A stretch of DNA of 64,000 nucleotides, from contig MGMS01000014.1 of assembly GCA_001796515.1 (NCBI GenBank), forward strand, positions 19,302-83,301, given 5' to 3'. Numbering within the stretch: position 1 is the first letter of the stretch; the number at the start of each line of letters is the position of its first letter. Both the position numbers and the translations under genes were made by a program. This DNA comes from Chloroflexi bacterium RBG_13_51_36 (GTDB taxonomy: Bacteria > Chloroflexota > Dehalococcoidia > GIF9 > AB-539-J10). Positions 49,058 through 58,110 of this stretch are shown here, piece after piece. Under the pieces are notes generated by a model. The model did not search any database, was not told where the DNA came from, and saw only the letters and a program-made list of their open reading frames with translations.

Positions 49058-49912
49058 CTATTGAGTTTCGAGCTCGAGGCTGATGTCCAAAGCCCTGACC
49101 GAGTGGGTAAGGGCGCCGATGGAGATAAGATCAACACCGGTTTCGGCTACGGCCCGGACATTCTCCAGCGTAATCCCTCCCGAGGCTTCAATCAAAGCAC
49201 GGCCATGAATGGATTTCACCGCCTTACGCATATCCTCGAGGTTCATATTATCGAGCATGACGATATCCGCCCCGCCATCCACAGCTTCCAAAGCTTCCGA
49301 CACAGTGCCCACCTCCACCTCGACTACCATCCGCTGCGGAGCGTTTTGCCTTGCTCTGGCTATAGTCCCTTTGATATCTAATCCCTGGCTGCGCAGCGCC
49401 GCCAGATGATTATCCTTGATGAGTATGCCGTCGCCCAAGCTCATACGATGATTCTCACCACCGCCTGCCTTGACGGCGTGTTTTTCCAGCGACCTCAAGC
49501 TCGGGGTGGTTTTCCTGGTATCCATTATGCGCACAGACAAGCCCTTGACCGCCTCGACATAGCAATTGGTCTCCGAGGCAATGCCGCTCAGGCGCTGGAG
49601 AAAATTCAGGGCTGTCCTCTCAGCCTTGAGAATGCTGGCAATGCTGCCCGACACCCTGGCTACTTTGCTGCCCGGCTTGACTCTGGCCCCATCTTCTAGA
49701 AGGACCTCCACCTTAAGCTCTGGATCAACCCGATGGAAAACCTGCTTGGCTACGTTTGTGCCGGCCAGGATGCCTTCTTGCTTGGCCGCGATAAATCCTG
49801 TCCCTTGCCGGTCGCCGGAGATCAAAGCCTCGGTAGTGATATCGCCTCTGCCCAGGTCTTCAGCTAAGGCACGGTCGATGATTTCCTCAATCTGGAGCTT
49901 ATTTGATGACAT
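49058..49912 (-). CDS. nadC: Nicotinate-nucleotide pyrophosphorylase (carboxylating)
   Basis: This 284-residue enzyme makes nicotinate mononucleotide from quinolinate and phosphoribosyl pyrophosphate. Conserved stretches are AEDLGRGDITTEAL, NFLQRLSGIAS, MDTRKTTPSLRSLEKHAVKAG, ILIKDNHL and VMLDNMNLEDM. The start at 49912 is chosen because AGGAAAA lies upstream; the frame to 49984 adds a non-family extension. It overlaps nadB by 14 bp. Confidence 0.95.
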   Translation of the reverse strand: MSSNKLQIEEIIDRALAEDLGRGDITTEALISGDRQGTGFIAAKQEGILAGTNVAKQVFHRVDPELKVEVLLEDGARVKPGSKVARVSGSIASILKAERTALNFLQRLSGIASETNCYVEAVKGLSVRIMDTRKTTPSLRSLEKHAVKAGGGENHRMSLGDGILIKDNHLAALRSQGLDIKGTIARARQNAPQRMVVEVEVGTVSEALEAVDGGADIVMLDNMNLEDMRKAVKSIHGRALIEASGGITLENVRAVAETGVDLISIGALTHSVRALDISLELETQ

Positions 49913-51458
49913 TTTTCCTGAAAACGATGCGCTTCTTCCATTCGGGCGAAGTCTGCGGGAAATCCGTGCGGAAGTGAGCGCCACGACTCTCCTCGCGGAG
50001 CAAAGCAGCCTCAGTCACCAGCCTGGCACATAACACCAGATTACTCAGCTCATGAGATGTGCGGTCACCGGGTCGAGGCAGGCAGCTTTCCCAGGAGGCC
50101 AAAATGCCTGCCGCCTCTTTGAGGCTCTTGCCGGAGCGGATGATGCCTACCTTATCCCACATAAGCGACTGCAGGGTGGGCAGGTTGAGCGATGGTACCT
50201 TGGACAATGTCTCGCGTTCGGGGAGGCGACGGGAGATTGTTTCGCCGCTGCGCTTACTGCCACGACCAGGAGGAGCGGTCATGGCAGTTCTCTGCACTAT
50301 CCTCTTGCTGAAAACGACTGACTCAAGCAGGGAATTCGATGCCAGCCTGTTGGCGCCGTGCACTCCGGTGCAGGCAGTCTCGCCAGCAGCAAACAGCCCC
50401 GGAATATTTGTCTCTCCCCAGGTATTGACCTTCACCCCTCCCATGAGGTAATGGGCGGCCGGGGCGACGGGGATAAGCCCTTTCGTGATATCCAGGCCGT
50501 GCTCCCGACAAAAGCGGTATATGTGGGGAAAGCGGGTGGTAATCAACCGGGATGGCAGATGGGTGACATCCAGGAAAACCCTATCGCTGTGCGTCTTCTT
50601 CATTTCATAGACAATGCTGCGAGCCACTATGTCTCTGGTGGCCAGCTCAGCCTTACCGGCATAATCCGGCATGAAGCGATGACCTTCCACATTCCTGAGT
50701 ATGCCGCCTTCTCCCCTGACCGCTTCGGATATGAGGAAAGGAGCTACTCCGGGCAGGCGCAGAACGGTGGGATGAAACTGGAAGAATTCCATATCGCTTA
50801 TGTCGGCACCGGCTTCAAAAGCGACAGCTATGCCATCGCCGGTAACCACATCCGAGTTAGTGGTATATTTGAACAGCCTGCCGGCGCCCCCGGTAGCCAA
50901 GACAAGATATTTACAGCTGTACTCTTCCACAGAGCCCGTGTGGCAATCGAGGGCTCTCACACCGACTACTCTGCGCTTGTGGACCAGAATCTCGCTAGCC
51001 AGGCAGTTTTCCAGGACTTTGATAGGAACAGCACGTACCTGGCGACTCAACGTGACCTCGATATGCTCCCCGGTGGCGTCGCCGCCGGCATGCATAACCC
51101 GGGGCACACTATGCGCCGCCTCTCTGGTCAGTGTAATTTCCCCGTTCAGAGTATCAAAAGGCACTCCAAATTTAATTAAATCAGCGATGCAATCAGCAGC
51201 CTCATCAGTCAAAATGCGCACGGCCTCGGCATCGGATAAGCCATCTCCAGCAGCTATGGTGTCTTCGAAGTGCAGCTCAGGAGAATCGTCTCTGCCCATG
51301 GCCACAGCTATGCCGCCTTGAGCGTACTTGGTGTTGCAGTCGTCTATGCTGCCCTTGGTCAGTATGAGGACGCTGCCCCGCTTTACGGCCAGCAAGGCAA
51401 TATAGAGCCCGGCAATGCCGCTGCCCACTATGATGTAATCATAGTAATTCGTTTTCAC
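49899..51458 (-). CDS. nadB: L-aspartate oxidase
   Basis: This 519-residue FAD enzyme oxidises L-aspartate to iminosuccinate for quinolinate synthesis. It has the dinucleotide motif YIIVGSGIAGLYIALLA, the segment NTKYAQGGIAVAM, and the catalytic-region FLISEAVRGEGGILRN. The C-terminal stretch contains AGETACTGVHGANRLASNSLL. The partner nadA is not in the window. It overlaps nadC, so the two are a translationally coupled pair. Confidence 0.93.
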   Translation of the reverse strand: MKTNYYDYIIVGSGIAGLYIALLAVKRGSVLILTKGSIDDCNTKYAQGGIAVAMGRDDSPELHFEDTIAAGDGLSDAEAVRILTDEAADCIADLIKFGVPFDTLNGEITLTREAAHSVPRVMHAGGDATGEHIEVTLSRQVRAVPIKVLENCLASEILVHKRRVVGVRALDCHTGSVEEYSCKYLVLATGGAGRLFKYTTNSDVVTGDGIAVAFEAGADISDMEFFQFHPTVLRLPGVAPFLISEAVRGEGGILRNVEGHRFMPDYAGKAELATRDIVARSIVYEMKKTHSDRVFLDVTHLPSRLITTRFPHIYRFCREHGLDITKGLIPVAPAAHYLMGGVKVNTWGETNIPGLFAAGETACTGVHGANRLASNSLLESVVFSKRIVQRTAMTAPPGRGSKRSGETISRRLPERETLSKVPSLNLPTLQSLMWDKVGIIRSGKSLKEAAGILASWESCLPRPGDRTSHELSNLVLCARLVTEAALLREESRGAHFRTDFPQTSPEWKKRIVFRKNVIK

Positions 51459-52890
51459 TTTGCCGCCATGCCCAGTAATTCACCAGTTTCCCTAATGCTT
51501 TCGCCGCCCTCTCCGCAGAAGGGAAGACACCTATACCCCGGTTGACAATCTGTCTTCTCGTCTCGGCGATGGCTCTCCACTTCCAGCTTTCCATCTCTGC
51601 CGGACCAATTTCCCCTGTCTCAATAACACAGACTACGGGCCTGCCTTTCTTCTTGATTGCCGTCACGCTGTTCAAAAAATTCGGCGCAAGGACATTTTCC
51701 CATATATCATTGGGCAGAGGGTCGTCCTGAGTCAAGTTGGCAACGAAGATATCAAATCCGTCTTCATTACTGAGCCACTCCAGTACGTTTACATCCACCA
51801 TGGGTGTGCCTATGAAAAGAGAGGCATCGATCGGATTTCTGACCCAATCCCAGAGCTCAGGGACTTTCTCTTTAAGCTTCTTTCTGAACTCCGCAGACAA
51901 GTCCGGCAAATCGAAGCCCTCCCCTTCCCAGACATCGGCCGAGACCATGCTCTTCCCGCCTCCACCGCCGGCAACGATTACCTTTTTGCCTGTGATGGGC
52001 GGCAAAAAGGCAAATGCGACAGCCTGGTCTATAAGCTCTTCGAAATTACTGACCATAACAGCGCCACATTGCTCCAGCGCCGCTTTCCACACGTCGATAG
52101 AACCGGCCAGTGATGCAGTATGAGAGAGCGCCAGTTTTGCCCCTGTTGCACCCCTTCCGGCCTTGAGTATTACGACCGGCTTCTTCTTTGCGGCCAGGGC
52201 CAACGCCTCGACAAATTTCCTGCCATCTTTGACCCCCTCAATATAGGAGGTGATTATCGCTGTTTCACTATCGGAGGCAAAGTAGTCCAGCAATTCAACC
52301 TCATCAATATCCGAGGCGTTACCATAGCTTATGACCTTGCTGAAGCGGACTCCTCTCAAAGCGGCATAGCGGACAAATTCCGCGGCTCCCCCGCCACTCT
52401 GAAAAAATCCGCCTACCGGCCCACTGTCCCCGGGCAGTTCGTGGTTAAAAGACAACCCCAACTTCGGGTAATAGATTCCCATGCAATTTGGGCCGAGAAT
52501 TCTAATGCCCAGCCTTCTTGCCTTTTCCAGGATTTCAGCTTGAAGCTTTGTCTCTTTATCCCTTCCCGTTTCTTTCAGCCTGGCCGTAAATAGATGGACA
52601 AGCTTGACATTCTTCTTGTCGCAGTCATCCAGCAAAGACAGGATTCCCTCGGCAGGTATGCAGGAGATTACATAGTCCACGCTTGGCTCTGGGATTTCTG
52701 TCAGCCTGGGATAGACTTTGAGCCCGAGAATCTCACTCGCTGTCGGGTTTACCGGATAGAGTTTGCCCTGGAATCCATGGTCTACAAGGAAACGCGTGAA
52801 TTGATGTCCCCCGGCAAAAGGGTTTGAGGAGGCCCCCACGACGGCGACACTGCTGGGAGAAAAGAGGCAACCTAGAGAAACATCAGGCAT
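51439..52890 (-). CDS. NDP-forming acyl-CoA synthetase, alpha-type
   Basis: This 483-residue protein has the CoA-binding domain (VAVVGASSNPFAGGHQF), a ligase-like domain with ILGPNCMGIYYP, and the conserved GATGAKLALSHTASLAGS, which holds the phosphohistidine of this family. The ATP-grasp beta domain is absent, so it needs a separate subunit. It would interconvert acyl-CoA and acid with phosphate and nucleotide. The start at 52890 is a guess; a TTG at 52897 is also possible. Confidence 0.8.
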   Translation of the reverse strand: MPDVSLGCLFSPSSVAVVGASSNPFAGGHQFTRFLVDHGFQGKLYPVNPTASEILGLKVYPRLTEIPEPSVDYVISCIPAEGILSLLDDCDKKNVKLVHLFTARLKETGRDKETKLQAEILEKARRLGIRILGPNCMGIYYPKLGLSFNHELPGDSGPVGGFFQSGGGAAEFVRYAALRGVRFSKVISYGNASDIDEVELLDYFASDSETAIITSYIEGVKDGRKFVEALALAAKKKPVVILKAGRGATGAKLALSHTASLAGSIDVWKAALEQCGAVMVSNFEELIDQAVAFAFLPPITGKKVIVAGGGGGKSMVSADVWEGEGFDLPDLSAEFRKKLKEKVPELWDWVRNPIDASLFIGTPMVDVNVLEWLSNEDGFDIFVANLTQDDPLPNDIWENVLAPNFLNSVTAIKKKGRPVVCVIETGEIGPAEMESWKWRAIAETRRQIVNRGIGVFPSAERAAKALGKLVNYWAWRQSENELL

Positions 52891-52895
52891 AACCC

Positions 52896-53189
52896 TCAAA
52901 ACACACTCTTGGCGCTCTCCTCAATTTCCTGTTTGCCAAGTATGCTGTTTCTAGCAACCTTCATTGTTGCCCCCGACTCTATCTTTATAATAGCAGTATC
53001 TTCACTAAGACTTTCGATTTGCCCATAAATCCCGCCAGCTAGAATCACCCTTTCCCCCACTCTGAGTTCTTTCATCATATCATCGTGTTGTCTTTGTTGC
53101 TTCTGCCTCGGTCTGATCATCAAGAAATACATAACGGCAAAAATCACCACCAAAAAGATGATCATTCCCCATGTTCCTAGACTCTCCAT
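52896..53189 (-). CDS. yajC: Preprotein translocase subunit YajC
   Basis: This 97-residue protein has one N-terminal membrane helix (WGMIIFLVVIFAVMYFLMI), the motif RPRQKQQRQHDDMMKEL, and the following VGERVILAGGIYGQIESL, which is the YajC domain. It supports the Sec translocon. It is in the same orientation as miaB upstream. Confidence 0.92.
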   Translation of the reverse strand: MESLGTWGMIIFLVVIFAVMYFLMIRPRQKQQRQHDDMMKELRVGERVILAGGIYGQIESLSEDTAIIKIESGATMKVARNSILGKQEIEESAKSVF

Positions 53190-53224
53190 GTACCCTCCTT
53201 TAATTAATTATACGTGATTATATC

Positions 53225-54565
53225 TTAATTTGGCCCCCCCAGGGACCAGGGACTTGTCTTCTCAATCTGGATTATCGCTAATCGGCCCAACCAGTCGCCG
53301 GCATCTTCAAAGAATACCAGCTTATTGCTCCGGCTGCGCCCAAACCATTTCCCTCCTTTTCTGCCTTCTGCCAGTACCTCCACTGTCCCACCCAGAAGTT
53401 TAGAATTGATCTGGCTGGCTATCGTCGTCTGAAGCTCTTCAATCTTATTGAGCCTTTCCTTCTTGACTTCCACAGGAATGTTGTCCTGATATTCCCTACT
53501 GGCAACGGTATCCGGGCGAGGAGAATAAGCTGCCACATGAACAACATCGAATCTCATTTCCCGGACCAGAGATAGGCTGCGTTCAAATTGCTCGTCTGTT
53601 TCGCCCGGAAACCCCACGATCAGGTCTGTGCTCAGAGATATTTGAGGAACCTTAGCGCGAACGGTATGAGCCAGCTCTTTATATTGCTCCACGGTATATC
53701 CTCGCCTCATAGCCTTCAGTATATCATTGTCCCCTGATTGCAGCGGCAATTCCAGATGTTCACAGACCTTGTTCAGAGAAGCCATAGCCTCAACGAGCTT
53801 CAGGCTCATGTCCTTGGGATGATTGGTCAGAAAGCGAATCCTGACAAGGTGGTCCATGCCATCCAATTCTTTCAGCAAATCGGCAAGGTCGGGACGCCCG
53901 GGCAAATCGTGCCCGTAAGAATCAACATTCTGCCCCACTAGAGTCACTTCTTTTGTGCCTCTTCTCACCAGTTCTCTCACTTCACAGACTATCTCCTCCG
54001 AAGGGCGGCTCACTTCCCGTCCCCTCCTGTAGGGGACGATGCAATATGAGCAGAAATTGTCACAGCCCTGTATGATGGGGACAAGAGCGCATGGTGATAG
54101 AGCCCCGCGAGTGTCATTGCGGGCCCTTCGCCTCTTGTCGTTCTGCGGGAACAAAGCGACCGAAGAATCTGGCTCAGGGTAAACTCCGCCAAGCAATCTC
54201 TGGTCAACAAAGGCGCCCCGCTTCCGTCCCCAGGCAATCAGCTCAGGGAAATCACCGGGCCTGAATAGTAAGTCAACGTGAGGAAATCGTCTCTGCAATT
54301 CCCGGGTGTGGGAGTTGACGAAACACCCGGTAACAAGTATCTGGAGATCGGGATGTTCATCCTTCAGGCCTTTCAATAGACCCAGAGTGCCTAAGACCTT
54401 ATTCTCAGCGCTCTCTCTTACCACGCAGGTGTTGAGAACCACCAGATCGGCGTCGGCAAGAGAGGTCGCTGCCTGATAGCCGGCGGAATCCAGGTATCCA
54501 GCTATTTGCTGGGACTCTGCCTTGTTCATCTGGCAGCCGATGGTCCAAATGAAATAGTGCTGCAT
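53225..54565 (-). CDS. miaB: tRNA-2-methylthio-N6-dimethylallyladenosine synthase
   Basis: This 446-residue radical SAM enzyme adds a methylthio group to adenosine 37. It has the N-terminal MTTase domain with cysteines in TIGCQMNKAESQQ, VVLNTCVVRESAEN and VTGCFVNS, the radical motif CDNFCSYCIVPYRRG, and a C-terminal TRAM domain. It is one gene upstream of yajC in the same direction. Confidence 0.92.
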   Translation of the reverse strand: MQHYFIWTIGCQMNKAESQQIAGYLDSAGYQAATSLADADLVVLNTCVVRESAENKVLGTLGLLKGLKDEHPDLQILVTGCFVNSHTRELQRRFPHVDLLFRPGDFPELIAWGRKRGAFVDQRLLGGVYPEPDSSVALFPQNDKRRRARNDTRGALSPCALVPIIQGCDNFCSYCIVPYRRGREVSRPSEEIVCEVRELVRRGTKEVTLVGQNVDSYGHDLPGRPDLADLLKELDGMDHLVRIRFLTNHPKDMSLKLVEAMASLNKVCEHLELPLQSGDNDILKAMRRGYTVEQYKELAHTVRAKVPQISLSTDLIVGFPGETDEQFERSLSLVREMRFDVVHVAAYSPRPDTVASREYQDNIPVEVKKERLNKIEELQTTIASQINSKLLGGTVEVLAEGRKGGKWFGRSRSNKLVFFEDAGDWLGRLAIIQIEKTSPWSLGGPN

Positions 54566-54637
54566 AATGCTCTTGTCTTCCCTTCAGCCTGTATCCAGCT
54601 GATGATTATATCACCAAGAGGCTGATACGACACGTGT

Positions 54638-55438
54638 TCAGTGGATCATGTTTGGATGAACCAGGTGAAAACCGCAGCTGACAACGAGGTTATGTCCGGT
54701 CATAGCGCTGGAATCGTCCGAAGCTAAAAACACTACACAAGCCGCTATTTCGGATGGTTCAGCTATTCTCTTCAAGGCATTATTGTCCGTGATCTTACGC
54801 ATCATTTCTTCGTAGGAGATACCGGAGTCGGCAGCCGAAACCTTCACCCAGTCCTCAAATTCCTGAGTCCGGGTAGCGCCGGGGCTGATGCAGTTAACGC
54901 GAATACCGAATCTACCGACTTCGATAGCTAGCGTTTCCGTTAAGCCAATTACGCCCCATTTGCTGGCGGCGTATGGGCTTTCTTTGGGGACTCCGGATAT
55001 TCCCGCCACGCTGCTGATATTGATAACACTACCGCTTTTGCGGGGAATCATATATTTAAGTGCCTCTCGAGAACAATACATCATCCCGGTCAGATTTGCC
55101 GCCAAACAATCGTGCCACTCCTTTGGGTCCATATCCACTACATCAGCGTTGTTAAATGTACCCCTGGCAGCATTATTGACCAATATATCAATCCGTCCAA
55201 GGTCTTTGACGGTCTGAGCTATTATCCGCTTTACCTGCTCATGGTCAGAAATATCGGCTTGTATTGCTTTGGCCTTACCGCCTTTAGATTTGATGTCCTT
55301 GGCTGCCTCTTCCAATCTGGAGAGGTTACGGGCGACTAGAACCACAGTCGCTCCTTCGTCAGTCAGGGCCAGGCTAATGGCTTTCCCTATACCAGTTCCC
55401 CCGCCGGTGACAATAGCTACTTTGTCCTTTAGTTTCAT
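54638..55438 (-). CDS. Short-chain dehydrogenase/reductase
   Basis: This 266-residue oxidoreductase has TGGGTGIGKAISLAL, NNAARG and the catalytic segment INISSVAGISGVPKES with SPYAASKWG. The start at 55438 is chosen because GGAGG lies 9 nt upstream; the ATG at 55447 touches the same site. The substrate is unknown, but the acyl-CoA-related neighbourhood fits a hydroxyacyl or ketoacyl substrate. Confidence 0.85.
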   Translation of the reverse strand: MKLKDKVAIVTGGGTGIGKAISLALTDEGATVVLVARNLSRLEEAAKDIKSKGGKAKAIQADISDHEQVKRIIAQTVKDLGRIDILVNNAARGTFNNADVVDMDPKEWHDCLAANLTGMMYCSREALKYMIPRKSGSVINISSVAGISGVPKESPYAASKWGVIGLTETLAIEVGRFGIRVNCISPGATRTQEFEDWVKVSAADSGISYEEMMRKITDNNALKRIAEPSEIAACVVFLASDDSSAMTGHNLVVSCGFHLVHPNMIH

Positions 55439-55483
55439 AAATCTCATCCTCCTCAGTTGTTTTCGATGCTCAATAACAATACC

Positions 55484-56332
55484 CTAATACTCCCGCCAAT
55501 TCCAGTTCATTCCTCCTTTGAACACATTTGCGTTCATTTCATTACTGATGAAGAGATTGGCTTCCGGGAAGCGTTTAACCATGGCGTAATAGAAACCGGC
55601 TACGTCCTTTGTCCTTGCCAGTTCCTCTTCAGTAGCGACAAGATATTCCCCGGTGAAATCGAACGAACTGGAGTCGAAGGGCATTCCCGGTTTCTGATGG
55701 CCGGGAATTATTACCTCAGCACCCAGTTTCTCCAGGCGCGCAATATCACGTATCCATTGCTGTCGTTCTTCGGCAGTAAGCTCGCACGTAAAAGGATGTG
55801 CCTGGTTGAAAAGAATATCGCTGCCGACCAGAGTCCGTATCGAAGGAATCCAGACTACTGTGTTGTATTTCATGTCCCCCATCAGTTCGGGGATAATCTC
55901 GATACGTTCCCCCTCCAATTCGAAGTGATTCTCGGTGAGCGGCTCGATATCGGCTGTTTTTCTGGGTACGTTCATAACACCGATCACTTTCTCCCAGTGC
56001 TCGATTTTGCCGAAAAATTGTTTATTGATGATACGAGCCTCCGACGGGAGCGCCACGACCCTGGCTTCAGGGAAAGCCTCTGCGATGGTCCCGAGTCCGA
56101 AGTAATGGTCGGGATGCGCATGGGTAATGTAAATTGTCTTAAGATATTTGCCTGTTTCCAGTATCTCTGCTATTACCCTGTGGGCATTTGACAACGTCCA
56201 CTGTGCATCGATGAGAACGGCATCGGTCTTGCCCATCACGATTACAGAGGCAACTTCGAAACCACTCTCGTCGCTGAAGAAGACCTTTGTTGCCAACGAG
56301 TCCCGCCCGTGTGTATTGAGCCTGACTTCCAT
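55484..56332 (-). CDS. Metallo-beta-lactamase fold hydrolase
   Basis: This 282-residue protein has the intact metal motif YITHAHPDHYFGL (HxHxDH) and a later IIPGHQKPGMPF. It is a metal-dependent hydrolase of undefined substrate. It lies among dehydrogenases and a nitroreductase. It differs from the lactamase-fold protein at 14621, which has lost this motif. Confidence 0.87.
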   Translation of the reverse strand: MEVRLNTHGRDSLATKVFFSDESGFEVASVIVMGKTDAVLIDAQWTLSNAHRVIAEILETGKYLKTIYITHAHPDHYFGLGTIAEAFPEARVVALPSEARIINKQFFGKIEHWEKVIGVMNVPRKTADIEPLTENHFELEGERIEIIPELMGDMKYNTVVWIPSIRTLVGSDILFNQAHPFTCELTAEERQQWIRDIARLEKLGAEVIIPGHQKPGMPFDSSSFDFTGEYLVATEEELARTKDVAGFYYAMVKRFPEANLFISNEMNANVFKGGMNWNWREY

Positions 56333-56392
56333 AAGCTATCTCCCTCCTGACCAAGCTTTCTTCATTTCAAAAACAGCGCTTGAGGGCGCCGG

Positions 56393-56962
56393 CTAACCGA
56401 TGATTGTTTCATCGAGGGGACGCTTGGGCACATGGTGCACCCCTTCGCTGTCGCGCCAGTATTTGGTATCTCCGCTCGCTCCAACCGTTTCCAGCACCAC
56501 CTTTTCTTTGGGCTTACCCAGAGCCAAAACAAGCAATAACTCGTATCTTGCAGGTATATTCAAAGCCTTCCGAAGCCCCTCCCTGCCTATGTTGGCGATC
56601 ATGCAGCCACCTAGGCCTTTTTCAGTGGCTCCCAGCAGGATACTCTGTGCCGCTATGCCGGCATCGTAGTCCCAGAACCTCCCTATCTCTGTGTCCCCGA
56701 GAATGATGACGTAGGCCGATGGCCTTTCCCCTTCCGAAGGGCCAGGCCAGTTTGTCAGAAATCTGGCCCAGACCAAGTGCGGGAATATCAGTGAATTCTT
56801 GTGGCGGTCGCAGGAAAGCATGTATTTGAGGGGCTGAACATTTTTCGCCGATGCCGAGAGCCGAGCAAGGTCAACAAGTTCTCTTAAAGCGTCAAGCTTT
56901 ATGTCAACTTCCTCATTGAACCGCCGGTAGCTCCTATTCTTCAGTATTAAATCTCGTAACAT
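56393..56962 (-). CDS. Nitroreductase family protein
   Basis: This 189-residue protein belongs to the flavin-dependent nitroreductase superfamily, with LILKNRSYRRFNEEVDIKLD near the start, the FMN-contacting SASAKNVQPLKYMLSCD and a later IAAQSILLGATEKGLGGCMI. It would use NAD(P)H and FMN to reduce nitro or other compounds. The substrate is unknown. Confidence 0.88.
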   Translation of the reverse strand: MLRDLILKNRSYRRFNEEVDIKLDALRELVDLARLSASAKNVQPLKYMLSCDRHKNSLIFPHLVWARFLTNWPGPSEGERPSAYVIILGDTEIGRFWDYDAGIAAQSILLGATEKGLGGCMIANIGREGLRKALNIPARYELLLVLALGKPKEKVVLETVGASGDTKYWRDSEGVHHVPKRPLDETIIG

Positions 56963-57001
56963 CCTGAGCTCCTTCCTGTCATTGCCAGGTCTTCGCTACT
57001 G

Positions 57002-58021
57002 TTATTCGGTTATTTTCAGGACTCCTGCCCCGCGAATCCTACCTTCCTTGAGCAGAATCAAGGCTTCGTTGGCCTCTTCTAGTCTGAATTCCTGGGTCTC
57101 GGGGATGATGGGAATCCGGGCAGCTAGGGGAAGAAATTCTTGAGCATCTCTTCTGGTCACATTGGCCACGCTTTTCAGTTCCTTCTCATACCAGAGGTGC
57201 TCGGTATAGTCTAATTCCGGGATAGGCGTTGCCTTGCGAATGGCATTTATGACCACCCTTCCCCCCTTCTGCAAATTCCTCAAAGCCTCACGCACCGGCT
57301 CTCCCACAGGAGTGAAGTCAATGGCGCAATCGAGTTTCTCCGGGGATGTATCACCCGTAGCCCCAATCCAGTCCGCTCCCAATTTCCTGGCTAAATCCTG
57401 ATGCTCTTTCTGCCTGGGTCGGGTAAAGACGTAGACCCTGCCATTGGGATATCTATACTTGGCAACCTGAATGACTATATGGGCGGAGGCTCCAAAGCCA
57501 TAAAGTCCGAGCACTTTGCCGTCCTCCATCCCCGATAATCTCAAGGCTCGATAGCCAATAACCCCGGCGCACAAAAGCGGAGCGGCTTTTATATCGGTAA
57601 GACTCCCGGGAATGGGATAGGCAAAATCCTCTGATACCACCGTATATTGGGCATAGCCGCCATAGGCGTCTTTCCCCGTCCACTTCGCCGTGTCACAGAG
57701 ATTTTCCTCGCCCTTCAGACAAAATGAACACTTGCCGCACGCCCAGTTAATCCAGGCAACCCCCACTCTATCGCCTTTTTTGAATTTTCTTGCCCCCGGC
57801 CCCAAGCCTTCCACCCTACCAACAATTTCATGACCCAATATCATCGGAAAACGGGAGGGAGCAACCCGGCCTTCAATCTCGTCAAGCTCGGTGTGGCAGA
57901 CCCCACAAGCAGACACCCTCACCCGAATTTCCCCTTTCCCGGGCTCCGGTTTGGGCAGATCTAACAGCTTCAGAGGTTTCTCTTCCACCAAAGAGATCTT
58001 CTCCAGCACCATCGCTTTCAT
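57002..58021 (-). CDS. Zinc-dependent alcohol dehydrogenase
   Basis: This 339-residue MDR-family dehydrogenase has the catalytic zinc ligands in CGVCHTELDEIEG and GHEIVGRVEGLG, the structural zinc cluster CGKCSFCLKGEENLC, and a Rossmann motif in LGLYGFGASAH. The start at 58021 (MKAMVLEK) is chosen because GGAAGCGGG lies upstream; the frame to 58114 overlaps the preceding stop by 4 bp (ATGA) and adds a 31-residue extension not typical of the family. Confidence 0.85.
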   Translation of the reverse strand: MKAMVLEKISLVEEKPLKLLDLPKPEPGKGEIRVRVSACGVCHTELDEIEGRVAPSRFPMILGHEIVGRVEGLGPGARKFKKGDRVGVAWINWACGKCSFCLKGEENLCDTAKWTGKDAYGGYAQYTVVSEDFAYPIPGSLTDIKAAPLLCAGVIGYRALRLSGMEDGKVLGLYGFGASAHIVIQVAKYRYPNGRVYVFTRPRQKEHQDLARKLGADWIGATGDTSPEKLDCAIDFTPVGEPVREALRNLQKGGRVVINAIRKATPIPELDYTEHLWYEKELKSVANVTRRDAQEFLPLAARIPIIPETQEFRLEEANEALILLKEGRIRGAGVLKITE

Positions 58022-58110
58022 TGTTCCCGCTTCCTTACTCTTAGGCAGCAAAACATTAAACTGCTTTTGTGCCACATTTGAAATGCGCGCTAAATAGTCC
58101 CGATACTCCC

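Noticed and set aside
50358..51179. 273-codon plus-strand frame opposite nadB
   Set aside because: It is an antisense shadow of L-aspartate oxidase; no start signal.
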